Below, one piece after another: positions 36,137-45,668 of a DNA stretch of 61,126 nucleotides (positions are counted from its first letter, which is position 1; each line of letters begins with the position of its first letter). Position numbers and translations under genes: made by a program. Origin of the DNA: Erwinia mallotivora (lineage in GTDB: Bacteria; Pseudomonadota; Gammaproteobacteria; Enterobacterales; Enterobacteriaceae); assembly GCF_000590885.1 (NCBI RefSeq), contig NZ_JFHN01000027.1:1-61126 (forward strand), given 5' to 3'. Under the pieces are notes generated by a model, which had not been told where the DNA came from, did no database searches, and saw nothing but the letters and a program-made list of their open reading frames with translations.

Positions 36137-37393
36137 TTATTGCTCACCGATCAAGCGGGGAGTGATGAAGATCACCAGTTCCCGTCTTTTTTGCGCGGAT
36201 GTCGAATGGCGAAACAACGTCCCCAGCAGCGGCAAATCGCCCAGCAACGGTACTTTGCTTTGCCCCTGAGTGTTCTGCCGCTGAAAAATTCCCCCCAGTG
36301 CCAGCGTCTGACCATCTTTTACCGTCACCTGGGTCTGGATCTCCTGCTTATCAATGGCAATGTATTCACCTTCACCACTGCTGACGGTGCTCCCCGGCAG
36401 ATTCTGGCTGATATGCAACTTCAACAATATCCGACCATTGGGTTGCACCACCGGCGTGACTTCCATTCCGAGTACCGCTTCTTTAAATTCCACCGACGTG
36501 CTGCCATTGCTGCCACTGGCGACTTCATAGGGAATTTCGGTGCCCTGCTTGATGCTGGCAGTTTGTTGATGTGAGGTGAACAGACGGGGGCTGGCAATGA
36601 TCTCCAGCTTGTTTTCCTGCTCCAGCGCACTCAGTTCCAGATCCAGCAATCGTCCGTTCAGCCGGGCCACGGATACGCCTGCGGTCAGCGCAGGGCTGGT
36701 GGCAGCCAAATCCACCCTTAGCTGGCTGGCCCGCAGTGCTTTGTTGACCTGCTCATCCCCGCTCAGCCCCCAACTCACGCCAAGTTCGCGCAGGCTGTCT
36801 TCACTGATGGTGACAATGTGCGCCGCCAGCTCGACCTGCTCCAGTGGCTGATCAAGAGCAGTAATCCAGCGTCGGGTTTCCTCCAGGGCGGCATGGGTAT
36901 CGCGCAGCAGCAGACTGTTGGTGCGCGTATCAACCGTGATGCTACCGCGCGACGTCATCAGTTTTTCCCGCTCCGCCTCCAGACTGGCGCGAACGGTTGT
37001 CGCATCAGCGTAGCGCAACGTTAATGCCAGGGTATGCAAAGGAAGCGTGTTTTCCTGCTGTTGATGGCGCAAAACCTGTTGATGCTCTTTTTCCTGCTGC
37101 CAACTTTGCGGCCAGACCAGCAGGATATTATCTTCGCGTTCGATACTCAGCTTTCCCATGCGCGCCACCAGTTTCAGCGCCTGCTGCCACGGCACATTCT
37201 GTAAGCGGACAGATAATTCCCCTTCCACTCCGGGTGCAATCACCAGATTTAACTGCTGATAATCCGCCAGCGCCTGAAGAACCTGGCCCACGGGAGCTTC
37301 ATCGAACGCCAGAGACAACCCGGTGGGGCTGGCGCGCTGCGGAAAGAGCGCCATCATCAGTAACAGCGGCAGAATTGCCTTTATCCCTGGCAT
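36137..37393 (-). CDS. hofQ: Type IV pilus-like secretin HofQ
   Basis: Outer-membrane secretin homologous to PilQ/ComE, required in E. coli for use of DNA as a nutrient. The product is 418 residues with a signal peptide, then STN/secretin N domains (about 25-190) and a C-terminal secretin domain with VQPNGRILLKLHISQNLPGS and GQTLALGGIFQRQN. AAAGGAGAT precedes the ATG. Last gene of hofMNOPQ. Confidence 0.94.
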   Translation of the reverse strand: MPGIKAILPLLLMMALFPQRASPTGLSLAFDEAPVGQVLQALADYQQLNLVIAPGVEGELSVRLQNVPWQQALKLVARMGKLSIEREDNILLVWPQSWQQEKEHQQVLRHQQQENTLPLHTLALTLRYADATTVRASLEAEREKLMTSRGSITVDTRTNSLLLRDTHAALEETRRWITALDQPLEQVELAAHIVTISEDSLRELGVSWGLSGDEQVNKALRASQLRVDLAATSPALTAGVSVARLNGRLLDLELSALEQENKLEIIASPRLFTSHQQTASIKQGTEIPYEVASGSNGSTSVEFKEAVLGMEVTPVVQPNGRILLKLHISQNLPGSTVSSGEGEYIAIDKQEIQTQVTVKDGQTLALGGIFQRQNTQGQSKVPLLGDLPLLGTLFRHSTSAQKRRELVIFITPRLIGEQ

Positions 37394-37733
37394 AGATATC
37401 TCCTTTTAATGTCATTTTCAGCACGGCCTTACAGCCCTGCATACTGGCAAGGGTGAGACCACGCGCATCCACCTGCGACAGTTGCCATTGATTTCCTGGC
37501 GACTGCTGCCTTGCCCATAGTTTTCCCCTACCCTCTGGTGAAACCAGCCATGCACGATAGTCATCTGGCTGGCCAACTATGCCCCGTAACTGCCAGGGAG
37601 CAGCAGCAGGTTGCACGTTGAGACAATCTGCCTCCTGCGGCGGCTGAAAAGGATCGCGTTCAGACTGGCCTGCGGGTGAAAACAGCAGGCTGAAGAGCAG
37701 TAAATTGTACCGCCATCGATTAAAAATCATCAT
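37299..37733 (-). CDS. hofP: HofP, DNA-utilisation pilus assembly protein
   Basis: Small exported protein equivalent in position to PilP/ComD. The product is 144 residues with a hydrophobic N terminus (about 7-22) and the PilP-like ERDPFQPP motif near 25. Its last 31 residues are read through the start of hofQ in another frame, a 95-base overlap. That tail has no evident conservation, so the functional part probably ends near residue 118. Confidence 0.85.
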   Translation of the reverse strand: MMIFNRWRYNLLLFSLLFSPAGQSERDPFQPPQEADCLNVQPAAAPWQLRGIVGQPDDYRAWLVSPEGRGKLWARQQSPGNQWQLSQVDARGLTLASMQGCKAVLKMTLKGDIYARDKGNSAAVTDDGALSAARQPHRVVSGVR

Positions 37734-38223
37734 TCAGCACCAGTGACAATTTAACGGACAGCAATCCCTCCTGCTCCCTGAGCATAAATCCTGTCAGCAT
37801 AACGCCTGCTGACAAACTGCGCAGGTATTGCAGCACAGCCTGAAACTCCGGCCAGCGAAGCCGCATTGTCAGCTCACCGCCCTGATTATCTGGCCGCCAT
37901 GCCTCCAACGTGCCGCCTGAAGAGGAGATCAGTCCGTCCAGTGAGAATGCCGGACGCTTAACAGATAATAATGCCTGTTGTAACTGCACCAGTTCAGACT
38001 CAAGCAGGAGTAATGGCGGTTGGCGCAGCAGACGTCGCAACATCGCCTGGTTACGTGCTGAATGTTGTCGTTGAGTTGCGCTGAGTTCATCAGCCTGATG
38101 CAGCACGGGCCGCATTCCTCCCAGCCACAGAGCGGTTAACACCAGAGTGCCGGACAGCAAAAGGTGCAAAATCCGCATCCATAAAGGAAGATACAGCCAG
38201 CCGATAAGCAGGTTACGAGTCAT
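37720..38223 (-). CDS. hofO: HofO, PilO-like protein
   Basis: Inner-membrane protein with one N-terminal transmembrane segment (about 15-38) and a periplasmic helical/ferredoxin-like part, equivalent to PilO/ComC. The product is 167 residues, a little longer than the E. coli protein. Identification rests mostly on position and topology, since the family diverges quickly. It overlaps hofN by 11 bases and hofP by 14. Confidence 0.86.
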   Translation of the reverse strand: MTRNLLIGWLYLPLWMRILHLLLSGTLVLTALWLGGMRPVLHQADELSATQRQHSARNQAMLRRLLRQPPLLLLESELVQLQQALLSVKRPAFSLDGLISSSGGTLEAWRPDNQGGELTMRLRWPEFQAVLQYLRSLSAGVMLTGFMLREQEGLLSVKLSLVLNDDF

Positions 38224-38785
38224 GCTGCTCCTCCAGAATTTCAGATGCCTTCGCAGTATCAGCCCGCAGTACAGCTTGCAGACTGAACTGAATAAACCCC
38301 TGCTGATTACGACTCAGTTTGCCTGTCTGCACCCGGCTGAATAAGGGCATCTGCAACAACTGTGCCCGGAGCGCCTGGACATCCGTCATCTTCAGGCAAA
38401 AGCCTTTCAGGTTGAGGTATTGCGCATTTTTGTTCATCTCACTCAGCCACATGGTTTCAGGCAATTTTCTGGCCAGCTCAGCAGTAAAGTCAGCCCATTC
38501 ACCCGTTTGCTGCTGCTGTTGCTGCTGTAGCCTTAACTGCTGCTGAAGCACTCCCCGCTGTCGAACCAGTTCTTCAGCCCTGGCTTCGATCACCTTCAGT
38601 TGCTGACCTGATTGCAACTGCCTTTCTACAACCTGCCTCAGCCTGACGTTGATCGATTGCTGCCCGACGACTGGCAGCAAGATGGTGAGAAATACCGCCA
38701 ACATAAGCAGTAAAACCAGCGACCAGCGATGTAACCTGGCGCTGAAACGTCGGGCACGCCACGGCAGAAGATTGACCCAAACCAT
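38213..38785 (-). CDS. hofN: HofN, PilN-like protein
   Basis: Inner-membrane protein of 190 residues with the PilN-type N terminus MVWVNLLPWRARR, a transmembrane segment (about 23-42) and a coiled coil rich in Gln (about 60-105). The ATG overlaps the hofM TGA (TGATG); an apparent upstream TTG was rejected. Together with HofM and HofO it would form the alignment complex of a type IV pilus-like machine. Confidence 0.89.
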   Translation of the reverse strand: MVWVNLLPWRARRFSARLHRWSLVLLLMLAVFLTILLPVVGQQSINVRLRQVVERQLQSGQQLKVIEARAEELVRQRGVLQQQLRLQQQQQQQTGEWADFTAELARKLPETMWLSEMNKNAQYLNLKGFCLKMTDVQALRAQLLQMPLFSRVQTGKLSRNQQGFIQFSLQAVLRADTAKASEILEEQHDS

Positions 38786-39609
38786 CAGCAATCTCCCGGC
38801 CGCAGCGCCAGTCCGGCAGCCAGTGTAAATGCGCCCGCATTAAGCGGTAACGGAGGTTGTCTGTGGACAAAAGCATTCAGCGGATCGAGCCACTGCGCGC
38901 TTTCTGGCAGGGAGGTTTCCATGATGGCGCTGTAATAAAATGAGGAGATGTCTGGCAGGTGTGCCTGACGTAAGGCGTTAAAATCCGGCGCTTCCTCCAG
39001 TGAACACCAGCCCCATCCCTGCTGATGCAGAGGGCAAAACCATAACCAGTGATCGTGCAGCCGATGGATCAGCGCAGCTTGTGAATCGAGCCGCATATTT
39101 TTCGCCAGAGCAAAGAGCGCAGCTGGCGTCAGCTCCAGTACCTGGGGTTTTAACCTGGCTTCATGCAGACAGTTGAGCCAACTTTGCAACGCATCACGCC
39201 GGGTGGCCGTGAGCCACAACTGCCCGCCATGCGCTGTCGGCTGACGGTAATCAATCTTCAACGTTTCAGGTTCAACCGGAAAAACACGTCTCGCGGCGGC
39301 GGCAATGTAACTTTCGCGCTCTGGTTCGCGTAATTGCTGGTGAGGCAAGTCAATCTGACGCTGCAACACCAGCTGAGGCGGAAAACCCACTCTTAGCGAA
39401 ACGCCACCGGGAAGTTGCCTGCGCCAGCGCTGTAATACGAGTTGGATCACCCCGGAACGTTGCAGCCTGCCATGGGTTAACGTATCGTGCGGCAGCGCAT
39501 GTTGCCAACAGTGGCGTAGTTGCCATCCGTGGCGACGCCGCTGGATGCCCACTGCGCAAAGTTGTCCGTTCTGGATATCCAGGCCGACTTGCCATGTCTG
39601 AAATGCCAT
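38785..39609 (-). CDS. hofM: HofM, PilM-like protein
   Basis: Cytoplasmic actin-fold protein equivalent to PilM/ComA. The product is 274 residues and starts MAFQTWQVGLDIQNGQLCAVG, matching the PilM phosphate-1 region. First gene of hofMNOPQ and divergent from mrcA, as in E. coli. GGAG lies 11 bases upstream. E. coli homologues are controlled by CRP with Sxy; no convincing CRP-S site was found upstream. Confidence 0.9.
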   Translation of the reverse strand: MAFQTWQVGLDIQNGQLCAVGIQRRRHGWQLRHCWQHALPHDTLTHGRLQRSGVIQLVLQRWRRQLPGGVSLRVGFPPQLVLQRQIDLPHQQLREPERESYIAAAARRVFPVEPETLKIDYRQPTAHGGQLWLTATRRDALQSWLNCLHEARLKPQVLELTPAALFALAKNMRLDSQAALIHRLHDHWLWFCPLHQQGWGWCSLEEAPDFNALRQAHLPDISSFYYSAIMETSLPESAQWLDPLNAFVHRQPPLPLNAGAFTLAAGLALRPGDC

Positions 39610-39760
39610 TTATCGCGATCTCCGTATCGTCAATGCCAGAAATTGCCATGCCCGGAATTATTTGTGTCAGAAATTGAGGTATCCAGGCGTCTGGCTTGCC
39701 TTTATACTACCGCGCGATTGTTTATAAACTGTCCAGGCGACTCAAAATGGAAAATATCAG

Positions 39761-42316
39761 GTGAAGTTCGTAAAGTATTTTTTGATCCTTGCAGTGTGTT
39801 GCATTTTACTGGGAGCAGGCTCGATCTATGGTCTTTACAAATACATAGAGCCTCAACTACCCGATGTGACCACGCTGAAAGATGTACGGCTGCAAACGCC
39901 AATGCAGGTTTACAGCGCAGATAACGAGCTGATTGCCCAGTATGGTGAAAAACGCCGTATTCCGCTGAAATTACAGCAAATTCCGCCAGAGATGGTTAAA
40001 GCCTTTATTGCCACGGAAGACAGCCGTTTCTATGAGCACCATGGCGTTGATCCTATTGGTATTTTCCGTGCCGCAAGCATTGCGATGGTTTCCGGTCGCG
40101 CTTCACAGGGAGCCAGTACGATTACGCAGCAGCTGGCGCGAAACTTCTTCCTGAGCCCTGAACGTACGCTAATGCGTAAAATCAAGGAGGCCTTCCTCGC
40201 CATCCGTATTGAACAGATGATGAGCAAGGATGAAATCCTTGAGCTCTACCTGAATAAGATCTATCTCGGCTACCGCGCTTACGGCGTAGGCGCTGCGGCA
40301 CAGGTCTATTTTGGTAAGAATGTCGATCAGCTGTCACTGAGTGAAATGGCGATGATTGCCGGTCTGCCAAAAGCGCCGTCAACCTTTAACCCGCTCTACT
40401 CTCACGAACGTGCGCTTTCGCGTCGTAATGTGGTGCTCAGTCGCATGCTGGATCAGCATTACATCACCCAGTCACAGTTCGATGAGGCGCGCAACTCACC
40501 GCTGGTCGCCAACTATCATGCGCCAGTCATTGCTTTCTCTGCGCCTTATCTTACCGAAATGGTGCGTCAGGAAATGGTCAAACGTTATGGTGACAATGCC
40601 TATAACGATGGCTTTAAAGTGACCACCACCATTACCCGTAAATTACAGCTGGCAGCGCAGAAATCCGTCCAGGATAACGTGATCAGCTACGACATGCGTC
40701 ATGGCTACCGCGGTCCGGCAAACGTGTTGTGGAAACTCGGCCAGCGTCCCTGGGGACAAACAGAGATTCTGAAGTCATTAAAAGCGCTGCCGGTATACGG
40801 CCCGCTATTCCCGGCTGTCGTGACGGAAGCTGACAGCGACAGGGCCACCGTGTTAATGCGTGACGGCAGCAATGTGACACTGGATATTGCAGGCGTGCGC
40901 TGGGCGCGTCCATATAAGTCAGACACGATGCAGGGTCGCACGCCCAGAACGGTGAGTGAAGTAGTGCAACCTGGTCAGCAGATTTGGGTGCGCCAGGTGG
41001 ACAATGGCTGGTGGTTAAGTCAGGTCCCCGATGTTAACTCATCGCTGGTTTCTCTCGATCCACATAACGGGGCTGTCCTCGCTCTGGTCGGTGGGTTCGA
41101 TTTTAATCAGAGCAAATTTAACCGCGCCACTCAGGCACTGCGTCAGGTGGGGTCAAATATCAAACCTTTCCTGTATACGGCGGCAATGGATCGTGGCCTG
41201 ACCCTGGCTTCGATACTTAATGATGTGCCAATTTCCCGCTGGGATGCTGGCGCGGGTGCCGACTGGCGTCCTAAAAACTCGCCTCCCACCTATGACGGAC
41301 CTATTCGCCTGCGTCAGGGGCTTGGTCAGTCTAAAAACGTGGTAATGGTTCGTGCCATGCGGGCAATGGGTGTCGATTATGCCGCAGAGTATCTGCAACG
41401 ATTTGGCTTCCCGGCACAAAATATCGTGCATACCGAATCGCTGGCACTGGGCTCCGCTTCTTTTACACCATTGCAGATGGTTCGCGGCTATTCAGTGATG
41501 GCGAATGGCGGATTCCTGGTTGACCCCTACTTCATCAGCAAAATTGAGAATGAGCAGGGTATTACGCTGTTTGAAGTGAAGCCTAAAGTTGCCTGCCCGG
41601 AATGTAATCTGCCGGTGATTTATGGTGAGACTAAAAAAGCGGTCGCCATGAATGAAGACAGCGTGGAGAATCCCTCTGTTTCTCAGGAAGGCCGGAACGT
41701 TGCCGTTCCTCAGCCCCAACTGGAGCAGGTGAGTCGACAGCAGGCACAGCAGGATGGTGAGCAACAATATGCGCCACATGTGATTAACACCCCGCTCTCC
41801 TTCCTGATTAAGAGCGCCCTGAACTCCAATATCTTCGGCGAACCGGGCTGGATGGGTACGGGCTGGCGTGCCGGTCGTGATTTGAAACGTAACGATATTG
41901 GTGGCAAAACCGGAACAACTAACAGCTCGAAAGATGCCTGGTTCTCCGGCTATGGCCCCGGTGTGGTTACATCAGTGTGGATTGGTTTTGACGATCACCG
42001 CAGGGATCTGGGAAGAACCACCGCAGCCGGAGTCATCAAAGATCAGATCTCCGGCTATGAAGGGGGGGCAAAAAGCGCTCAACCTGCCTGGGATGACTAT
42101 ATGAAAGTCGCCCTCGATGGCGTGCCTCTCCAGCCACTGACGCCACCAGAGGGCGTGGTAACGGTGAATATTGACCGCAGTACCGGCAAACTGGCTAACG
42201 GCGGAGGTAATACACGTCAGGAATACTTTATTAACGGCACTCAGCCAACGGAATATTCCGTGCATGACGTGGGCACTACGCTGATGGACAACGGACAAAG
42301 TCACGAACTGTTCTGA
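39761..42316 (+). CDS. mrcA: Penicillin-binding protein 1a
   Basis: Bifunctional class A PBP: glycosyltransferase and transpeptidase for peptidoglycan elongation. The product is 851 residues with a GTG start, as in E. coli. It has one membrane anchor (about 5-27), a GT51 domain (EDSRFYEHHGVD, QGASTITQQLARN) and an OB-like insert. The transpeptidase domain has SxxK in QVGSNIKPF, SKN in GQSKNVV and KTGTT in GGKTGTTNSS. A strong terminator follows. Confidence 0.98.
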   Translation: MKFVKYFLILAVCCILLGAGSIYGLYKYIEPQLPDVTTLKDVRLQTPMQVYSADNELIAQYGEKRRIPLKLQQIPPEMVKAFIATEDSRFYEHHGVDPIGIFRAASIAMVSGRASQGASTITQQLARNFFLSPERTLMRKIKEAFLAIRIEQMMSKDEILELYLNKIYLGYRAYGVGAAAQVYFGKNVDQLSLSEMAMIAGLPKAPSTFNPLYSHERALSRRNVVLSRMLDQHYITQSQFDEARNSPLVANYHAPVIAFSAPYLTEMVRQEMVKRYGDNAYNDGFKVTTTITRKLQLAAQKSVQDNVISYDMRHGYRGPANVLWKLGQRPWGQTEILKSLKALPVYGPLFPAVVTEADSDRATVLMRDGSNVTLDIAGVRWARPYKSDTMQGRTPRTVSEVVQPGQQIWVRQVDNGWWLSQVPDVNSSLVSLDPHNGAVLALVGGFDFNQSKFNRATQALRQVGSNIKPFLYTAAMDRGLTLASILNDVPISRWDAGAGADWRPKNSPPTYDGPIRLRQGLGQSKNVVMVRAMRAMGVDYAAEYLQRFGFPAQNIVHTESLALGSASFTPLQMVRGYSVMANGGFLVDPYFISKIENEQGITLFEVKPKVACPECNLPVIYGETKKAVAMNEDSVENPSVSQEGRNVAVPQPQLEQVSRQQAQQDGEQQYAPHVINTPLSFLIKSALNSNIFGEPGWMGTGWRAGRDLKRNDIGGKTGTTNSSKDAWFSGYGPGVVTSVWIGFDDHRRDLGRTTAAGVIKDQISGYEGGAKSAQPAWDDYMKVALDGVPLQPLTPPEGVVTVNIDRSTGKLANGGGNTRQEYFINGTQPTEYSVHDVGTTLMDNGQSHELF

Positions 42317-42346
42317 CATTTTGCTTCCTGATTTGTCCTGAAGCGA

Positions 42347-42382
42347 AAAAAGGGATGAGGCAATAATGGCTCATCCCTTTTT
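42347..42382. terminator. Bidirectional mrcA/nudE terminator
   Basis: A 13-bp perfect stem AAAAAGGGATGAG/CTCATCCCTTTTT with a 10-base loop lies between the convergent stop codons. A-run and T-run flanks make it work on both strands. Confidence 0.93.
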
Positions 42383-42405
42383 CTTTGGCCGAAACAGCTA
42401 CGAAA

Positions 42406-42972
42406 TTAGTAGCTCAGTCTTCCCTGCCTGACCAGCCACTCCCTGACCAGAAACAGGGCACTGACGTTACGCGCTTCACGAAAATCTGGCTCCTGCAATA
42501 AAGCCAGCAGATTATTCAACGGCCAGCGACGTTGCGGCAGCGGCTCTGGTTCATCGCCTTCCAGTTGTTCCTCATATAATTCTTCGGCGACCAGGATATT
42601 CATTTTGCTGGAAAAGTAGGAGGGAGCCAGCGTCAGCTGCCCCAGTACTTCCAGTTTCCCTGCACCAAATCCTGCCTCTTCTTTCAGTTCACGGTTCGCC
42701 GCTTCGAAAGGGGTTTCTCCAGGATCAATCAATCCTTTAGGAAAACCCAGTTCGTAACTTTCCAGCGCCACTGCATACTCCTGGATCAGAATCAGATGAT
42801 CGCCAACGATGGGAACAATCATCACCGCCTCACGACCAGAAGGTTTCATCCGCTCATAGACTCGCCTGGCACCGTTGCTGAACTCCAGATCGACCGACTC
42901 AACGGTAAAAAGGCGTGAACGCGCGGCAGTTTCAATATTCAGGATTTTGGGTTTCTGTAACTGTCTGGTCAT
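42406..42972 (-). CDS. nudE: ADP compounds hydrolase NudE
   Basis: Nudix hydrolase acting on ADP-ribose, Ap3A and NADH. The product is 188 residues (E. coli 186). The Nudix box runs from GLIDPGETPFEAANRELKEE to GF near residue 105 with all catalytic Glu residues. The ATG is preceded by GGGGT. Convergent with mrcA and divergent from igaA. Confidence 0.96.
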   Translation of the reverse strand: MTRQLQKPKILNIETAARSRLFTVESVDLEFSNGARRVYERMKPSGREAVMIVPIVGDHLILIQEYAVALESYELGFPKGLIDPGETPFEAANRELKEEAGFGAGKLEVLGQLTLAPSYFSSKMNILVAEELYEEQLEGDEPEPLPQRRWPLNNLLALLQEPDFREARNVSALFLVREWLVRQGRLSY

Positions 42973-43380
42973 AGGGACCCCAGGGAAAAGCTAAAAAAAT
43001 GAGCACGATAGCCCGCTGAGCACAATGTATTTAACGATGATATCTTCATCACGAACCAGCCGCACGGGAAAATCCATCATTACATAAATCCACTTACACA
43101 CTTATAACAAATCAGTTACTTAAGGGGTTAATTTTTCATAAAAAGTCAATGAATGACAATTAAAATAGGATTATGCCGATACTGATATTCTGCACAGATT
43201 GTTAGTATGATCGACATAACTCATATATAGTTATTCTAATTTTATGATTTTGTGCGCTATTTTAGTACACACAGTAGATTGCCAGCTCCGTCTGAACCCG
43301 TCACAATGCAATAATTCATCTTTTAAGGCAGGCATTCTCCAGCAGAGCTACGGGAGCAAAGTGGCAGGAATGAGGGTTGC
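42973..43380. promoter_or_regulatory. A+T-rich nudE-igaA divergent region
   Basis: A 408-bp gap with a strongly A+T-rich core (about 43080-43265) compared with the GC-balanced genes around it. It must hold promoters for nudE and igaA. Only tiny ORFs (10 codons or fewer) are present, and I assign no RNA gene. Such a segment could be a nucleoid-protein (H-NS type) target or a transferred remnant. Confidence 0.4.
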
Positions 43381-45519
43381 GTGAGCGCAATAGTCATCAT
43401 ATTGGTTGTGATGCTGGCCTGTTCGCTCGGAGCAGGTTGTTTCTTTTGGTACGCTATGCGGCATCGTCCGCCGTTGGCGAAACCACTGCCATTTATCAGT
43501 CCCCCCTTTCGCAAACTCAACAACGATGAGCGTCAGGCTGTCGAGAGCTATATCGACTCGCTGGAAAAACACCGTAAGAACGTCATCCCCAGTGGCACCA
43601 GCGCGACAGCCGCTCACCTGGTATTAAATGCGCAGAGCAGCAATGTTTATCCAGTCACCCGCTCAATTACTCGTTACGGGCTGTCAACTGATGATCCCAA
43701 TAAATGGCGTTACTACCTCGATGCCGTTGAGGTTCATCTGCCCCCTCTTTGGGAGCAGTACATCACCGATGAAAACTTTGTCGAGCTGATCAAAACACAA
43801 AGTATTCCTCTGGTGATTTCGCTTAACGGGCACTCCCTCGTCAATTACGTCCATGAACAGCCGACGTTACCGCCCGTGGTCAGACCGGCCGGGCAGAAAG
43901 CGTCGATCAGGAAAGAAGAAAGCGAAAATATTGAGCTGCTTAAAGTGCGTACTGAAACGCCCGAAGAGTATGCTCTTCATCGTCCTGATGGCACCCGTGA
44001 AGCTTTTGCCATTAATTTTGCCCTCTTATTACTGTTTTTCAGTCTGACCGGCCCGATTGTCCTGATGACCTGGCTGGTGATCGCAGCAATCATCATCATT
44101 TTGGTTAGTTGCTGGAGTCTCTGGCGTCGCCCGCGCGAAAAGGATTTACGGGAGATTCATTGTCTGCGAGGCGCCCCGAAACGTTGGGGATTATTTGGTG
44201 AATCTAATCAGGGACAGGTGAGTAATATTTCTCTGGGTATTATCGATCTTATCTACCCTGCTCACTGGCAGCCCTATGTCGCAAGCGATCTGGGACAATC
44301 GACAGAGGTGGATATCTATCTCAGCCGTCACGTTGTTCGCCAGGGTCGTTTTTTATCGCTTCAGGATGAAGTGCGTAACTTCCCGATTCAGCGCTGGAGA
44401 AAAAACATGGTGCTGGCGGCAGGTTCTCTTCTGGTGCTGTTGCTGCTTATTAGCTGGATCCCACTGAGTATGCCACTGAAACTGAGTATGGCGTGGTTGA
44501 AAGGCACTGAGAGCGTACAGGTGCACTCCGTCAATGATTTGGAGTCTGTACCACTTCGCGTCGGTGACAGCCTGAAGGTTAACGGTGAGGGGATGTGTTC
44601 CATCCCGACAACCTATCAGGGCAATCGCTCTTATGCCTTTATGCCGTTTGACTGCTCGGCGGTTTACTGGAATAACGCAGCTCCCCTGCCCCAGCCCCAG
44701 TCGGACATTATCGACAAAGCGACCGCGCTGCTGACCACCACCAGCCAACAGCTTCATCCCCAGAACAATACCGATCAGAAGCTTAATCCTCAGCTTGCCA
44801 CCGCTATTCAGAAGTCAGGAATGATCCTGCTGGATGACTTCTCTGACATTGTGATGAAAACCCAGGATTTGTGCAGCCAGGAGCAGGATTGTGTCAGACT
44901 GAAAAATGCTCTGGTTAATCTTGGCAACGCAAAAGACTGGGATGCGCTGGTTCATAAGGCTGACTCCGGGGCACTGAATGGTATGAATGTGCTGTTGCGT
45001 CCTGTCAGCGCAGAGGCTCTGGAAAATCTGGTCAATACGGCCACATCATCGTTCTTCTATCGGGAAACACGACGTGCAGCAGAGGCCCTCAACAGTCCCC
45101 CTCCCGGTGGATTTGTGATCCTGAGTGATGAAGGCAGACAGTTAGTCAGCCAGCCAGCTCCCAGCGTCTCCCTGTTTGATTACAACGCGCCCGAACAATG
45201 GCCGGAGCTGCAACGTCTTGCCAGCATGTTGCTGCACACCCCCTTCTCTGCCAGCGGCATCGTGACCAATATCAGTACCGATGCCAATGGTACCCGACAT
45301 ATTGCCCTGCATAGTGAACCGGACGCGTTCACCCTCAGTCGCTACCTTGGCAACAGTCTGCTGCTGCTGATTACCGCCCTGAGTTTTATCATTAACAGCC
45401 TGCTGGCATTAAAACGTATTCACCGCAACCGCGTTCGCACCAGCGCCATCCAGAATTATTACGATAAATGCTTCAGCCCAACGCTGAGCGGCAATGAGGA
45501 CATTCGTCCCCTGTTCTGA
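43381..45519 (+). CDS. igaA: Intracellular growth attenuator / Rcs repressor IgaA
   Basis: Inner-membrane inhibitor of the RcsCDB phosphorelay, essential in many enterobacteria. The product is 712 residues from a GTG start with GAGGG upstream. There is an N-terminal transmembrane segment (3-22), a pair near 205-245, one near 341-360 and one near 655-675. A large periplasmic domain carries four Cys. Conserved cytoplasmic text includes YGLSTDDPNKWRYYLD and LREIHCLRGAPKRWGLFGE. Confidence 0.96.
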   Translation: MSAIVIILVVMLACSLGAGCFFWYAMRHRPPLAKPLPFISPPFRKLNNDERQAVESYIDSLEKHRKNVIPSGTSATAAHLVLNAQSSNVYPVTRSITRYGLSTDDPNKWRYYLDAVEVHLPPLWEQYITDENFVELIKTQSIPLVISLNGHSLVNYVHEQPTLPPVVRPAGQKASIRKEESENIELLKVRTETPEEYALHRPDGTREAFAINFALLLLFFSLTGPIVLMTWLVIAAIIIILVSCWSLWRRPREKDLREIHCLRGAPKRWGLFGESNQGQVSNISLGIIDLIYPAHWQPYVASDLGQSTEVDIYLSRHVVRQGRFLSLQDEVRNFPIQRWRKNMVLAAGSLLVLLLLISWIPLSMPLKLSMAWLKGTESVQVHSVNDLESVPLRVGDSLKVNGEGMCSIPTTYQGNRSYAFMPFDCSAVYWNNAAPLPQPQSDIIDKATALLTTTSQQLHPQNNTDQKLNPQLATAIQKSGMILLDDFSDIVMKTQDLCSQEQDCVRLKNALVNLGNAKDWDALVHKADSGALNGMNVLLRPVSAEALENLVNTATSSFFYRETRRAAEALNSPPPGGFVILSDEGRQLVSQPAPSVSLFDYNAPEQWPELQRLASMLLHTPFSASGIVTNISTDANGTRHIALHSEPDAFTLSRYLGNSLLLLITALSFIINSLLALKRIHRNRVRTSAIQNYYDKCFSPTLSGNEDIRPLF

Positions 45520-45522
45520 GCC

Positions 45523-45553
45523 TGTCAGTTTTATGCTATTTTTAAGACTGACA
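45523..45553. terminator. Inverted repeat after igaA
   Basis: Perfect 7-bp stem TGTCAGT/ACTGACA with a 17-base T-rich loop, three bases after the igaA stop. It lies in the 149-bp igaA-hslR gap, where E. coli has yrfG. Possible weak terminator. Confidence 0.4.
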
Positions 45554-45668
45554 TGGCTACCTGTCTTCTCAAAGACACCTCCGATTGCCTCTGTGGTTAA
45601 CTCCTGAAACACACCCTTGATTTATGGCTCGCAACCCATACATAGGAAGTTTCCTGAAAGGAGCAGCG

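Noticed and set aside
39610-39632. CRP-S (Sxy-dependent) site before hofM, from CGAT-N6-ATCG
   Set aside because: It does not fit TGCGA-N6-TCGCA and lies within about 20 bases of the hofM start, too close for an activator site.
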